A stretch of 64,000 nt of DNA, from the NCBI RefSeq assembly GCF_001307275.1, contig NZ_CP012831.1, positions 186,001 to 250,000 on the forward strand, read 5' to 3'. Each line of letters opens with the position of its first letter. The stretch's first letter is position 1. This stretch comes from Pseudomonas fluorescens (GTDB lineage Bacteria; Pseudomonadota; Gammaproteobacteria; Pseudomonadales; Pseudomonadaceae). The notes below the pieces were generated by a model. That model saw only the letters and a list, made by a program, of their open reading frames with translations, did no database searches and was not told the origin of the DNA. The position numbers and the translations under genes were made by a program. Positions 17,901 to 27,297 of the stretch are shown here, one piece after another.

Positions 17901-18551
17901 GCTAGCCGGTGGCAATGCATAGTCGAGCTTCATGCGCGCCACCGCGCCCCACACTGCCGACGCCAACTGCCACGCTCTTTTTGCCCCCCCCTCATATCCA
18001 TTAAGTGCGGATGGCTTATCGCTAAGACGTAGCAACTCGGCCGCCTGTTTAAGCAATCGCTCAACCGCCGCATCATTCGGCTGAACAAAAGCCGCAGTCA
18101 TATCTGGTATATGCCGCAATCCGCCCCACTGGTTTCTGGGCAAAAGGTCTACGACTTGTTCAAACCGAGCAACCTCCTTGCGACCACTCCCCGCCTCCTT
18201 ATCATCGGTCTCAAGAAGGAAGGTAAAAGTCGACATCTCCGCTTCTGTCAGACGATTCAACAACGGGCCATCCAATACAAGATCAAGCCCAGGTATGACT
18301 CGGAAGCTATCAGCAGCAATCTCGTCAATCCGCCAGATCTTGGACTTAAATACCTCGGGCACCGAGCTAAGGGTAAGGGTTGCATTGACAAAACGATCAC
18401 TCGTTTCATTCGAGATGCGCAACTCGCGTATTACAGGAATGGCGTTCTGGAAATCTGCAAGATTCAGCTTCGCCACCAAGGTGGCAAGGATCTTTACTTC
18501 CTTAGGCTGGGCTTCTTCTTGGGGCGTGAGGGACTGAACGATCTCATCCAT
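11925..18551 (-). CDS. giant DUF4011 / SF1 helicase / PD-(D/E)XK / DUF3320 protein
   Basis: 2208 aa from the ATG at 18551 (AAGGA nine bases upstream; a TTG two codons earlier is badly spaced). In order: a transglutaminase-like fold near 230-275 (Cys239 in 'GLATCLDLTL', His in 'THGHAF'); DUF4011 near 393-450; Walker A GPPGTGKS at 711-718; a long helical insertion; Walker B 'VIFDEAS' near 1558-1563 and 'GDPKQLPP'; C-terminal SF1 motifs including 'VQGDERD' and 'NVAITRARQ'; a DUF559/Vsr-like nuclease with Glu1859, Asp1885 and the E1902-C-D1904 strand; and DUF3320 at the end. The family belongs to DNA2/NAM7-type helicases and is common in defence islands. A DNA or RNA unwinding nuclease against foreign nucleic acid is likely. 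All motifs look intact. Confidence 0.88.
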   Translation of the reverse strand: MDEIVQSLTPQEEAQPKEVKILATLVAKLNLADFQNAIPVIRELRISNETSDRFVNATLTLSSVPEVFKSKIWRIDEIAADSFRVIPGLDLVLDGPLLNRLTEAEMSTFTFLLETDDKEAGSGRKEVARFEQVVDLLPRNQWGGLRHIPDMTAAFVQPNDAAVERLLKQAAELLRLSDKPSALNGYEGGAKRAWQLASAVWGAVARMKLDYALPPASFEQSGQKIRSPSQIADSGLATCLDLTLLFCAALEQIGLNPVIVFTHGHAFAGLWLKPEEFTTALVDDATAVRKRVKLQELVLFETTFITHNSIPSFSYAVEMGTKQVAEDAENAFEMLLDIRRARMQRIKPLASSEAQIARAVVAESDESPLLLVEEGLGIADDNIVQVEDLSKLDPADRLGRWQRKLLDLSLRNNLLNFKMGKRALKLESPDPGALEDILASGQVLKLLTRPDLMDGADPRERALYEQREREDVRRRHAEDALKRREIFVALTSVEMDARLTELYRSARTALQEGGSNTLFLAIGFLSWTREDRAGQKYKAPLVLVPVTLERKSARSGFTMVLHDDEPRFNPTLIEMLRQDFELGLGSLEQELPRDESGLDITGIWNKVGHAIKDIVGWELNEDVVLSMFSFAKYLMWKDLAENAGHLRQSPVVQHLLDTPRDSFISDTPFPEAESLDRDYGPTDVFCPLPSDSSQLAAVMAAAKGKDFVLIGPPGTGKSQTISNMIAQSIAQGRRVLFVSEKIAALDVVYRRLREIGLGEFCLELHSSKARKTDVLAQLQSAWEAKGQVDAAAWEVEAQRLASLRDSLNIYVERLHRRHRNGYSIYDAIGTVTSGVDETVAPLGWPSPGTHDQKAMLELRELGDRLEVNAQAVGYSQLANNALSAVGQAEWSPHWQQQFVQAARDVLPAVLEVQRAADRFVELSGLPVTEYTPTALEGLSILSRALPAAAGQDWCFALRPDARSISQRLSEGCTWVEEHRDTNSGLSALWPSRIIAEAKQGIDLLQQRRAIFVDLGPAWPESVTDVIGQAVTLLCQIDDLKHQLTASYGDAIEGLDIDLLLREWKDAEESFWPKSWFGKRRIAGLLAPTQTSTGEVDNGKDLATWVEIRSVRRAIDELEPGHECVAVWQGAKSEATHLATAIKLQEAMRLQKSNSAWIDDGLQLVEQGQLGDELKEELRRLRALTRLDVGLDELADLSSATSSLWSGLTTDIDVLTSALRFQAERRGIEERGRLVDDYPHVEEGRCGSSLKADFELLKKRAAVERELVDLADLREIVPVWNDLKTKVDVVRRAVAFQGEITAAVAKLALNPEQVAAYKAPLQTLLGDGNALLEPEAAIANAGVALRERLELLQARAAHLTAVGHFTEMGVTETAHLALSDIKTNCETVVSSESRLKAWCAWRKVRDEAYAVGLAPIVQAMEAGAITSGKVRRVLEVNYARWWLNTTVDNEEVIRTFVSVEHEQRIRDFRALDDKFTELTKDWLRARLCSDLPSQDSVSRSSEWGVLRHEMGKKTKHIPLRELMSRAPEALTKLTPCLLMSPLSIAQYLPPASTPFDLVIFDEASQIPVWDAIGAMARGKQVVMVGDPKQLPPTSFFNRAESTAEDEDVEADLESILDECISANLPMRNLSWHYRSRHESLIAFSNQRYYQSKLVTFPSPFTADKAVRLCPVPGIYDKGGSRTNLIEARYLVADLVARLQSPAFRESRRTVGVVTFNGEQQKLIMDMLDEACRKDPSLDSYFAESELEPVFVKNLESVQGDERDIIYFSTTYGKDAAGVLSMNFGPMNRPGGERRLNVAITRARQELVVFSTLRPEHIDLARTQAIGVRDLKHFLEFAERGPRALAEADFGSVGSFDSPFEEAVAAALAKKGWQIFTQIGVSSFRIDLGVVHPDTPGRYLAGIECDGATYHRSATARDRDKLREFVLRGLGWEIVRIWSTDWWVDAIGTAEKVHLRLNELLAESRAKQAVIDAAQEAERLKIDAAMAEVIEVVSQVAVVATVDSAGESNDPSGALPDFKYAKAASIKPDEDVLAFARPLEYLIYKESDPRQAVGLVDPDQFFEASYTETLEQMIAHVVAEEGPVLDTALARRIARAHGWVRTGSRIRDRVDQIARARFRSHEEEQTGVFFWPTHIESDASVVFRKPGDEDTTRGLSEICLPELRALVDEMVQRGHEGESLIYAVAKEVGVSKLAHAGRQRIEKAIRQTTE

Positions 18552-18867
18552 GCGCAACCATCCTTGTCTTTATGCCCAAGGGAGTGCCGGGATTGGCCGG
18601 CCAGGGGGCCCCTCTTGAACTGATAGCAGGATGATAGCTTTTCTAACGAGAGCCGTAATATGTCTTTAGTATTGCTGATTTCTCATCCCATCATCGGATG
18701 GCCGCCAGGTAGGCGGGAGCAATCACCGCCAAAAGCTTCTAGGCAAAAAATCCGATATTGGTACCACACCTGAAAAATCCATTCAGAGCTAGCCGTTTTC
18801 TGGGGGTAACAACGACCAAACATAAAAAAGGGTCGCGAGATAAAATCTCGCAACCCTTTGAATTATA
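18552..18867. other. right end of island, no gene seen
   Basis: About 300 bases hold only the presumed helicase promoter region, a terminator (18822-18860) and the edge of the att repeat. A recombinase gene would be expected beside a tRNA target but none is present here. Confidence 0.6.
18822..18860 (-). terminator. terminator for tRNA-Pro, supplied by the island
   Basis: On the minus strand a long hairpin (aagggttgcgaga / tctcgcgaccctt) is followed by TTTTTTATG. It lies immediately 3' of tRNA-Pro(GGG) and inside the island, replacing the ancestral terminator now 17 kb away at 1860-1890. Confidence 0.8.
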
Positions 18868-18912
18868 TGGTCGGGACGGAGTGATTCGAACACTCGACCC
18901 CTAGCACCCCAT
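18865..18912. repeat. attachment-site direct repeat, right (inside tRNA-Pro)
   Basis: Identical over 48 bases to 1900-1947. It comprises three bases beyond the CCA and the 3' portion of the tRNA up to the anticodon loop. Confidence 0.92.
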
Positions 18913-18944
18913 GCTAGTGCGCTACCGGACTGCGCTACGCCCCG
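18868..18944 (-). tRNA. tRNA-Pro (anticodon GGG)
   Basis: 77 bases including an encoded CCA. The acceptor stem is CGGGGCG/CGTCCCG, the anticodon stem CTAGC/GCTAG with loop ATGGGGT (anticodon GGG), and the T arm GAGTG-TTCGAAT-CACTC. The variable part is short (class I). It is intact and is the integration site of the island. It sits just downstream of the MerR gene, the usual place in Pseudomonas. Confidence 0.97.
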
Positions 18945-19034
18945 ACTAGGCGTGAATCTTGTTCCGCTTCTCAACGGAACGCTCAGGAATATATCGCAAG
19001 CTTTTGAAAACTGGAAGTATTTAAAGCAGAAATT

Positions 19035-19391
19035 TTATTTCTTGAGCACCACCAGCACATCTTCAAGCTCGGCGATCATCTGGCGGATCATTTGTTTGTA
19101 CTGGGTTGTATCGTCCTTGGCCTCATCACCGGAGAGGCGCAGGCGTGCGCCGCCGATGGTGAACCCTTGATCGTACAGCAGCGCGCGGATCTGCCGGATC
19201 ATCAGCACGTCTTGTCGCTGATAATACCGGCGGTTTCCGCGGCGCTTGACCGGGTTGAGTTGAGGAAACTCCTGCTCCCAATAGCGCAGCACGTGCGGTT
19301 TTACCGCACACAACTCGCTGACTTCACCAATGGTGAAGTAGCGTTTGCCCGGGATGACGGGTAGTTCGTCGTTATGACTTGGTTCCAGCAT
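19035..19391 (-). CDS. MerR-family transcriptional regulator
   Basis: 118 aa from the ATG at 19391 (MLEPSHND); a TTG three codons earlier is less likely. An N-terminal winged helix-turn-helix begins at '[22 protein letters not shown]' and a short C-terminal dimer helix follows. There is no effector domain, only a Lys/Leu-rich helix. The gene overlaps the end of ihfA by 20 bases and is probably cotranscribed with it. This linkage is conserved in Pseudomonas; its targets are unknown to me. Confidence 0.92.
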   Translation of the reverse strand: MLEPSHNDELPVIPGKRYFTIGEVSELCAVKPHVLRYWEQEFPQLNPVKRRGNRRYYQRQDVLMIRQIRALLYDQGFTIGGARLRLSGDEAKDDTTQYKQMIRQMIAELEDVLVVLKK

Positions 19392-19674
19392 AAGCCTCAA
19401 CTCGGGCCTTCAACTTCTGCCCTGGACGAAAGGTGACCACACGGCGAGCCGTGATCGGGATTTCTTCTCCCGTTTTCGGATTGCGGCCAGGCCGCTGGCG
19501 TTTGTCCCGAAGGTCGAAATTGCCGAAACCGGACAATTTGACCTGTTCGTTGTCTTCCAGAGCGTGCCTGATTTCTTCGAAAAACAGTTCGACCAATTCT
19601 TTGGCCTCCCGTTTGTTCAGGCCCAGCTCCTCATACAGACGTTCCGCCATCTCAGCTTTCGTCAGAGCCCCCAT
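19372..19674 (-). CDS. ihfA: integration host factor subunit alpha
   Basis: 100 aa, a full-length IhfA/HU-family protein: helical dimerisation part (1-45), then the beta arms with '[21 protein letters not shown]' whose Pro tip intercalates DNA. With IhfB it bends DNA in recombination, replication and sigma54 promoters. It follows pheT by three bases, the standard pheST-ihfA arrangement. Confidence 0.98.
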   Translation of the reverse strand: MGALTKAEMAERLYEELGLNKREAKELVELFFEEIRHALEDNEQVKLSGFGNFDLRDKRQRPGRNPKTGEEIPITARRVVTFRPGQKLKARVEAYAGTKS

Positions 19675-19677
19675 ACG

Positions 19678-22056
19678 TCACTTCCTTAACGTGGCGTTCA
19701 ACCTGTTTTCGAGCGAGGTGAGGATATTCTGCGTTGCGGTATTCACCTCATCGTCATTAAGAGTGCGCGATGGATGCTGCCAGGTCAAGCCAACTGCAAG
19801 GCTTTTTCTATGCGGATCAATGCCTTTACCCTGATACACGTCAAATAGCCTGAGGTCCGTCAGCCATTCGCCTGCATTTTCACGGATTACCTCCAGCACG
19901 GCGCTGGATGCAACGTCACGGTCGGCCAGCAACGCAAGGTCACGACGCACTTCAGGAAAGCGCGATAACTCCTGGAATTTCGGCATTTTCCCTTGGGCCA
20001 CTTCGGCCAGCACCAGCTCGAAAACGAAGACTGGACGATCGAGGCCCAGGGTTTTCGACAGTTCCGGGTGGATGGCGCCGACATAGCCGACTTCACGCCC
20101 GTCTCGCTCGATGCGTGCGGTCTGCCCTGGGTGCAGCGCCGGGTGCTTGCCTGGTACGAAAGTGAATGCGTCGAGCGCGCCGGCGAAGCCCAGCACCGCT
20201 TCCACGTCAGCCTTGACGTCGAAGAAATCGACGACATCGCGACCTTGCGCCCAGCCTTCCGGCAAGCGACTGCCGCAGACGACACCAGCCAGCATCGGCT
20301 CTTGCTTCAAGCCGTCCAGTTGACCGACGAAGCGTAGACCGCTTTCGAACAGACGCACGCGATCCTGCTGGCGGTTGAGGTTGTGCTGCAGCGACTTGAC
20401 CAGGCCCGGCCACAAGGACGAGCGCATGGCCGCCATGTCGTTGGAGATCGGGTTGGCCAGCAACAGCGGCTCGACACCGGGGCTGAACAGCTCGAACTGG
20501 CGTGGATCGATGAAGCTGTAGGTGATCGCTTCCTGATAACCACGGGCCACCAGCAGGCGACGCAGTTCCGGCAGATCGCTGCGGGCTTCGGCCTTGGCTT
20601 GCGGGGCCAGGCGCGCTTGCGGGTAGCGAACCGGCAGACGGTTGTAACCGTACAGGCGGGCCAGTTCTTCGATCAGGTCGACTTCCAGGCTGATATCGAA
20701 GCGATGGCTTGGCACTTCGACGCGCCACTGCCCTGCCCCATCGGCGCTGATGTTCAGGCCGAGGGCGCTGAGCAGGCGTTCGACTTCGGCCGGGGCCATT
20801 TCCATGCCCAGCATCTGGGTGATGCGCTGGGCACGCAGGGTGACCGGTGCAATCTTCGGCAGGTGCTGTTCGCTGACGGTTTCGATGATCGGGCCGGCTT
20901 CGCCACCGGTGATCTCCAGCAGCAGGCCGGTGGCGCGCTCCATGGCTTCACGGGCCAGTTGCCAATCCACGCCACGCTCGTAGCGGTGCGAGGCGTCGGT
21001 GTGCAGGCCATAGGAACGCGCCTTGCCAGCGACGGCGATCTGGTCGAAGAACGCGCTTTCCAGGAATACATCGCGGGTCGTGGCGGATACACCACTGTGT
21101 TCGCCGCCCATTACGCCAGCAATCGCCAAGGCGCGGGTGTGGTCGGCAATCACCAGGGTGTCGCTGCGCAGGGTCACTTCCTGGCCGTCGAGCAGCACCA
21201 GCTTTTCACCCTCTTCAGCCATGCGCACGCGGATGCCGCCGTTGATTTCGGCGAGATCGAACGCATGCAGCGGTTGACCCAGCTCCAGCATCACATAGTT
21301 GGTGATGTCGACGGCGGCGTCGATGCTGCGCACGTCGGCGCGACGCAGGCGCTCGACCATCCACAGCGGTGTTGGCTTGGACAGGTCGACGTTACGGATC
21401 ACACGGCCCAGGTAACGCGGGCATGCCGCCGGCGCCAGGACGTCAATCGAACGCACTTCGTCATGCACCGCCGGCACGGTCGCGACCACCGGACGCGTCA
21501 CGGGGGCGGCATACAGCGCACCGACTTCGCGGGCCAGACCGGCCAGGGACAGGCAGTCGCCACGGTTCGGCGTCAGGTCGACCTCGATGCTCGCATCGTC
21601 CAGGCCCAGGTACTCACGGATGTCCTGGCCCACCGGCGCATCAACCGGCAGTTCCATCAGGCCATCGTTGCCTTCGCCGATCTGCAGTTCGGCCTGGGAA
21701 CACAGCATGCCGTTGGACTCGACGCCACGCAGCTTGGCTTTCTTGATCTTGAAGTCGCCCGGCAGCTCGGCACCGATCATGGCGAACGGGATCTTCAGGC
21801 CTGGACGCACGTTAGGTGCGCCGCAGACTACCTGGAAGGTTTCCGCGCCATTGCTGACCTGGCAAACCCGCAATTTGTCAGCGTCCGGGTGCTGCTCGGT
21901 GCTCAACACCTCGCCCACCACCACGCCACTGAATTCGCCGGCGGCCGGCGTGACGCTATCGACCTCAAGACCGGCCATCGACAGGCGAGCAACCAGCTCG
22001 TCCCGACTTACCTGCGGGCTTACCCAGCCGCGCAGCCATTGTTCACTGAATTTCAT
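19678..22056 (-). CDS. pheT: phenylalanyl-tRNA synthetase beta subunit
   Basis: 792 aa, the usual length. It contains the EMAP-like tRNA-binding domain (about 39-148), the B3/B4 editing domain ('RSYGLHTDASHRYERGVD' region), the B5 domain, the catalytic-like core, and the C-terminal ferredoxin-fold anticodon-binding domain ('FPEVRRDLALLADRDV'). It forms the alpha2-beta2 enzyme with PheS, charges tRNA-Phe and removes misacylated Tyr. The gap to pheS is 35 bases. Confidence 0.98.
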   Translation of the reverse strand: MKFSEQWLRGWVSPQVSRDELVARLSMAGLEVDSVTPAAGEFSGVVVGEVLSTEQHPDADKLRVCQVSNGAETFQVVCGAPNVRPGLKIPFAMIGAELPGDFKIKKAKLRGVESNGMLCSQAELQIGEGNDGLMELPVDAPVGQDIREYLGLDDASIEVDLTPNRGDCLSLAGLAREVGALYAAPVTRPVVATVPAVHDEVRSIDVLAPAACPRYLGRVIRNVDLSKPTPLWMVERLRRADVRSIDAAVDITNYVMLELGQPLHAFDLAEINGGIRVRMAEEGEKLVLLDGQEVTLRSDTLVIADHTRALAIAGVMGGEHSGVSATTRDVFLESAFFDQIAVAGKARSYGLHTDASHRYERGVDWQLAREAMERATGLLLEITGGEAGPIIETVSEQHLPKIAPVTLRAQRITQMLGMEMAPAEVERLLSALGLNISADGAGQWRVEVPSHRFDISLEVDLIEELARLYGYNRLPVRYPQARLAPQAKAEARSDLPELRRLLVARGYQEAITYSFIDPRQFELFSPGVEPLLLANPISNDMAAMRSSLWPGLVKSLQHNLNRQQDRVRLFESGLRFVGQLDGLKQEPMLAGVVCGSRLPEGWAQGRDVVDFFDVKADVEAVLGFAGALDAFTFVPGKHPALHPGQTARIERDGREVGYVGAIHPELSKTLGLDRPVFVFELVLAEVAQGKMPKFQELSRFPEVRRDLALLADRDVASSAVLEVIRENAGEWLTDLRLFDVYQGKGIDPHRKSLAVGLTWQHPSRTLNDDEVNTATQNILTSLENRLNATLRK

Positions 22057-22091
22057 CCTGCTCTCCTAATAGATTCGTTACCGGCTGCGAC

Positions 22092-23162
<1,071 letters not shown>

Positions 23163-23217
23163 ATGACGTTTGACACCTGGGTCCACAGAGGTGGGCCCGG
23201 GTGACTGCCGGGGGTAC

Positions 23218-23574
23218 TTAAGCCAAGGTGGCTTTAGCTTTCTCGACAATCGCAGCAAACGCCGCTTTTTCGTTCACTGCCAGATCAGCCAGAACCTTAC
23301 GGTCGATCTCGATGGACGCTTTTTTCAGGCCAGCGATGAAACGGCTGTAGGACAGACCGTTAACACGAGCACCAGCGTTGATACGAGCGATCCACAGAGC
23401 GCGGAACTGACGTTTTTTCTGACGACGGTCACGGTAGGCGTATTGGCCTGCCTTGATTACCGCTTGCTTGGCAACACGGAATACGCGGGAGCGCGCGCCG
23501 TAGTAGCCTTTAGCAAGTTTCAGAATTTTTTTGTGACGCTTACGGGCAATGACGCCACGCTTTACACGAGCCAT
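23218..23574 (-). CDS. rplT: 50S ribosomal protein L20
   Basis: 118 aa, full length, beginning MARVKRGV with the basic N-terminal arm that enters 23S rRNA ('[18 protein letters not shown]'). It is needed for early 50S assembly. In Escherichia coli L20 represses its own operon by binding upstream of rpmI; whether that holds here cannot be read. Confidence 0.99.
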
Positions 23575-23604
23575 GAGTTACTTCCTCTATTCTTGATCCA
23601 AAAA

Positions 23605-23799
23605 TTAACGAAGGCGCAGCATGCGCTCGACTTTTGCCACGTCAGACGGATGCAGCAAGCTGCTACCGCGCAGTTGACGCTTACGCTTGGTCGACATTTT
23701 GGTCAGGATGTGGCTCTTGAAAGCGTGCTTGTGCTTGATACCGTTAGCAGTTTTCAGAAACCGCTTAGCAGCACCACTTTTGGTTTTCATCTTTGGCAT
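23605..23799 (-). CDS. rpmI: 50S ribosomal protein L35
   Basis: 64 aa, the family length, with the typical start [14 protein letters not shown] and a Lys/Arg-rich body. Second gene of the infC-rpmI-rplT operon, with a 60-base spacer after infC. Confidence 0.99.
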   Translation of the reverse strand: MPKMKTKSGAAKRFLKTANGIKHKHAFKSHILTKMSTKRKRQLRGSSLLHPSDVAKVERMLRLR

Positions 23800-23859
23800 G
23801 TTCGGATACTCCGCATTCAGTTGATAAACATAATCGCAAGGCCTGCCGTGCCCTGGTGA

Positions 23860-24411
23860 TTACTTCTTCTTTTTCGGGGCGATGACCATGATCAGCTGGC
23901 GTCCTTCCATCTTAGGATGCTGTTCGACCGAACCGTACTCGAGCAGGTCTTGTTCAACCCGCTTGAGGAGTTCCATCCCCAGCTCCTGGTGGGCCATCTC
24001 ACGGCCGCGGAATCGCAAGGATACCTTGGCCCTGTCCCCATCACTCAGGAAACGTACCAGGTTGCGCAGTTTTACCTGGTAATCCCCTTCCTCCGTCCCT
24101 GGACGAAACTTGATTTCTTTTACCTGAATCTGCTTCTGGTTTTTCTTCGCCGCGGCAATCTGCTTCTTCTTCTCGAAGATCGACTTGCCGTAGTCCATCA
24201 CCCGGCAAACCGGTGGGACTGCGTCCGCGGAAATTTCTACCAGATCAAGCTTTGCTTCTTCAGCAATACGAAGCGCTTCATCAATCGAGACGATGCCAAT
24301 CTGCTCGCCGTCAGCGCCAATTAACCGAACCTCGCGTGCCGAGATATTCTCGTTGATCGGGGCTTTCGGTGCAGCTCGTTTATCTTGTCTCATTTCACGC
24401 TTAATAATAAT
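23860..24411 (-). CDS. infC: translation initiation factor IF-3
   Basis: 183 aa if started at the rare ATT codon at 24411-24409 ([10 protein letters not shown]...), which restores the length usual in Pseudomonas. Starting at the first ATG (24393) would drop six conserved residues. Three ATT codons lie in a row and GGAG at 24417-24414 sits 2, 5 or 8 bases from them, so the second or third may be the true start. The ATT start is the known feature by which IF-3 represses its own translation. The thrS stop (TAA) overlaps the first ATT. Both IF-3 domains are present ('[14 protein letters not shown]' and '[20 protein letters not shown]'). Confidence 0.95.
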   Translation of the reverse strand: MIIKREMRQDKRAAPKAPINENISAREVRLIGADGEQIGIVSIDEALRIAEEAKLDLVEISADAVPPVCRVMDYGKSIFEKKKQIAAAKKNQKQIQVKEIKFRPGTEEGDYQVKLRNLVRFLSDGDRAKVSLRFRGREMAHQELGMELLKRVEQDLLEYGSVEQHPKMEGRQLIMVIAPKKKK

Positions 24412-26333
24412 TACTCCAAATCTGGGCGACCACGCCGGGAAACCGCTTGCGCGAGGAACTCAGCGAATTCGGCGACGGGCATCGAGCCCAGGTCAGCACC
24501 TTCACGAGTACGCACAGCGACAGTCTGCATCTCGACCTCCCGATCTCCAATAACCAAGAGAAAGGGAACCTTGAGCAAAGTATGCTCGCGGATTTTAAAG
24601 CCGATCTTTTCATTTCTCAAGTCGGACTTGGCACGAAATCCGCTTTGGTTGAGAGTTTTTTCGACTTCAGCGGCAAAATCTGCCTGTTTATCAGTGATAT
24701 TCATGATCACTGCCTGGGTCGGCGCCAGCCACGCAGGGAACGCGCCCTCGTAGTGTTCGATCAGAATCCCGACGAAACGCTCGAACGAACCGAGGATCGC
24801 GCGGTGAAGCATGACCGGGTGCTTGCGGCTGTTGTCTTCGGACACGTATTCGGCGCCCAGACGGATCGGCAGGTTAAAATCGAGCTGCAGGGTACCACAC
24901 TGCCAGACGCGACCGAGGCAATCTTTCAGCGAGAACTCGATCTTCGGACCGTAGAAGGCCCCCTCGCCCGGCTGCAGGTCATACGCAAGGCCCGCGCTAT
25001 CGAGGGCGGCGGCCAGGGCCGCTTCGGCGCGATCCCACAGCTCGTCGGAGCCGACGCGTTTTTCCGGACGAGTGGACAGCTTCATCTCGACTTCGGTGAA
25101 GCCGAAGTCCCGGTAGACGTCCATGGTCAGCTTGATGAAAGCAGCGGATTCGGCCTGCATCTGCTCTTCGGTGCAGAAGATGTGGGCATCGTCCTGGGTA
25201 AATGCACGCACGCGCATGATGCCGTGCAGCGCACCCGACGGCTCGTTGCGGTGGCAGGCACCGAACTCGGCCAGGCGCATCGGCAGCTCGCGGTAGCTTT
25301 TCAGGCCCTGGTTGAACACCTGCACGTGGCACGGGCAGTTCATCGGCTTGATGGCGTAGTCGCGGTTTTCCGACTGGGTGGTGAACATGTTGTCGGCGTA
25401 GTTGGCCCAGTGCCCGGATTTCTCCCACAGGCTGCGGTCGACCACTTGTGGCGTCTTGATCTCCAGGTAGCCGTTCTCACGCTGGACCTGGCGCATGTAC
25501 TGCTCGAGCACCTGGTACAGGGTCCAGCCGTTCGGGTGCCAGAACACCATGCCCGGGGACTCTTCCTGGGTATGGAACAGGCCCAGGCGCTTGCCGATCT
25601 TGCGGTGATCGCGCTTTTCGGCTTCTTCGATGCGCTGGATGTAGGCCGCCAGCTGCTTCTTGTCCGCCCAGGCAGTGCCGTAGACGCGCTGCAACTGCTC
25701 GTTCTTCGCATCGCCACGCCAGTAGGCGCCGGACAGCTTGGTCAGCTTGAAGGACTTGAGGAAACGCGTGTTCGGCACGTGCGGACCGCGGCACATGTCG
25801 ACGTATTCTTCGTGGTAGTACAGGCCCATGGCCTGCTCGTCCGGCATGTCTTCCACCAGACGCAGCTTGTAGTCCTCGCCACGGGCCTTGAAAACCTCGA
25901 TGACTTCGGCGCGCGGGGTGACTTTCTTGATGACGTCGTAATCTTTCTCGATCAGCTGCTGCATCCGCTGTTCGATGGCGGCCATGTCGTCCGGCGTGAA
26001 AGGACGCTCGAAGGCGATGTCGTAATAGAAGCCTTCGTCGATGACCGGCCCGATGACCATCTTCGCGCTCGGGTACAGTTGCTTGACCGCGTGGCCAACC
26101 AAGTGCGCGCAGGAGTGGCGAATGATCTCCAGCCCCTCTTCATCCTTGGGCGTGATGATTTGCAGCGTGGCGTCGCTGTCGATGACGTCGCTGGCGTCGA
26201 CCAGTTTGCCGTTGACCTTGCCGGCCAGGGTGGCCTTGGCCAGGCCCGCGCCGATGGATGCGGCGACCTCGGCTACGGAAACCGGGTGATCGAACGAACG
26301 TTGACTGCCGTCGGGAAGAGTAATAGTTGGCAT
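24411..26333 (-). CDS. thrS: threonyl-tRNA synthetase
   Basis: 640 aa from the ATG at 26333 (MPTITLPDG; strong AGGAGG-like site upstream). TGS domain (1-62), editing domain with '[11 protein letters not shown]' His motif, class II core with the zinc ligand Cys in '[10 protein letters not shown]', and the C-terminal anticodon-binding domain ('[18 protein letters not shown]'). It charges tRNA-Thr and clears Ser-tRNA-Thr. It heads the thrS-infC-rpmI-rplT cluster; its last codons carry the infC ribosome site. Confidence 0.98.
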   Translation of the reverse strand: MPTITLPDGSQRSFDHPVSVAEVAASIGAGLAKATLAGKVNGKLVDASDVIDSDATLQIITPKDEEGLEIIRHSCAHLVGHAVKQLYPSAKMVIGPVIDEGFYYDIAFERPFTPDDMAAIEQRMQQLIEKDYDVIKKVTPRAEVIEVFKARGEDYKLRLVEDMPDEQAMGLYYHEEYVDMCRGPHVPNTRFLKSFKLTKLSGAYWRGDAKNEQLQRVYGTAWADKKQLAAYIQRIEEAEKRDHRKIGKRLGLFHTQEESPGMVFWHPNGWTLYQVLEQYMRQVQRENGYLEIKTPQVVDRSLWEKSGHWANYADNMFTTQSENRDYAIKPMNCPCHVQVFNQGLKSYRELPMRLAEFGACHRNEPSGALHGIMRVRAFTQDDAHIFCTEEQMQAESAAFIKLTMDVYRDFGFTEVEMKLSTRPEKRVGSDELWDRAEAALAAALDSAGLAYDLQPGEGAFYGPKIEFSLKDCLGRVWQCGTLQLDFNLPIRLGAEYVSEDNSRKHPVMLHRAILGSFERFVGILIEHYEGAFPAWLAPTQAVIMNITDKQADFAAEVEKTLNQSGFRAKSDLRNEKIGFKIREHTLLKVPFLLVIGDREVEMQTVAVRTREGADLGSMPVAEFAEFLAQAVSRRGRPDLE

Positions 26334-26706
26334 GGCGCCTCCTCTCCTAGTGGTGACCCCTACCAAAGGTCACGTGGGTTGGGATGAGCCAGTACAAGAT
26401 CCAGTCCAGGCCATTCAATGACGAACGCCTGCCTTACAGCGGCAGGAGCCTTGCGGCCAACCGGGAAAACCGAACCAGAGTGACTGGGATTCAAATCAGG
26501 GTTATTCGGACTCTTTGCCACCGGGACGAACGAGCATCCACAGCCTGGAAATAGCCGAGCCCGGCATGCTAGCACAGATGAACGGTCGTCGATGCACAAG
26601 GCTGTCGCAGGAAGGCAAATCGTCTGCTTTTATGCCAGAGTGCTGAACTTGATCGGCCCTAGAGCCCTCGAATCACAGAACATCGACCCACAAGGAGCAT
26701 CCCCGC
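26334..26706. other. intergenic, divergent promoters only
   Basis: 373 bases between thrS and the small exported protein gene. I see no open frame of quality, no tRNA and no clear terminator. It must hold the thrS promoter and leader and the start signals of the 26707 gene (ACAAGGAGC just before its ATG). Confidence 0.5.
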
Positions 26707-27009
26707 ATGCGTCTCAATACCCTGTTCGCCGTAGTCGCCCCCATTGTTCTGCTGCTGCCGTTGAGTGCCCACGCCGACTGGCCGAAGGGCGAGCGGGATA
26801 AATACATGGCCCAGTGCACCCAGGCCGCTACCCCGCAGATTGGCGCGGCGGCGGCGAAATCCCACTGCGCCTGTGGCGCCGACGCCATCAAGTCCTACCC
26901 GGCGAGTGATATCCAGGCGCTGATGGACAACAAGGCCACCCCCCAATTGCAGCAAAAAGCCCTCGGCGAGATCGCCAAATGCAAGGCCAATGCGCCTGCG
27001 AAAAAGTGA
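26707..27009 (+). CDS. small periplasmic protein, unknown function
   Basis: 100 aa with a clear Sec signal peptide (1-23, cleaved after AHA). The mature part has four cysteines (one near 'MAQCTQ', a C-A-C pair and one near the C-terminus) that could form two disulfides. It ends in a Lys-rich tail. AAGGAG lies eight bases before the ATG. Conserved in Pseudomonas as far as I recall, without an assigned role. Confidence 0.8.
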   Translation: MRLNTLFAVVAPIVLLLPLSAHADWPKGERDKYMAQCTQAATPQIGAAAAKSHCACGADAIKSYPASDIQALMDNKATPQLQQKALGEIAKCKANAPAKK

Positions 27010-27297
27010 ATAACTGGAGCCTTTGATGCCGCCCGGGGCTGGTAAAAGGCCAAAAAAAGCGCTTTTTCGTACTATTTATGCAGGTTTTACAGCTTTTTTT
27101 ATCGTCTTTACTTTCGGCTCAAAGCCTTTAAAACCGGGCCTTTCAGCGGGTAAAGGCGATAAAGTAAACACGACTGATTGGCAAACAACGCCTGCGGGGG
27201 GCTCCCAAATCGAACATTTCGACTATGATACCCGGGTGTGCCCAGTTGGCCTGAGCAGCACAGTACACTGAAAATATATGTTTCTTGGAGATACACC

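Larger units (their letters stand above)
1948..18864. mobile_element. genomic island integrated at tRNA-Pro(GGG), defence cargo
   Basis: About 16.9 kb lies between the two 48-bp repeats. It is visibly poorer in GC than its surroundings, holds no core gene and carries almost all genes on the minus strand. Its cargo is nucleases, a giant helicase and a membrane complex, as in defence islands. A stub of an integrase lies next to the left repeat and no intact recombinase is present, so it is probably immobile on its own. The right end supplies a terminator for the tRNA gene it entered. Confidence 0.88.

Noticed and set aside
24447..26387. 646-codon plus-strand frame
   Set aside because: Antisense of thrS, with no ribosome site and no protein-like motifs.
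27023..27271. 82-codon frame upstream of the cold-shock gene
   Set aside because: No ribosome site; the region fits a long cold-shock 5' leader and the product is not protein-like.
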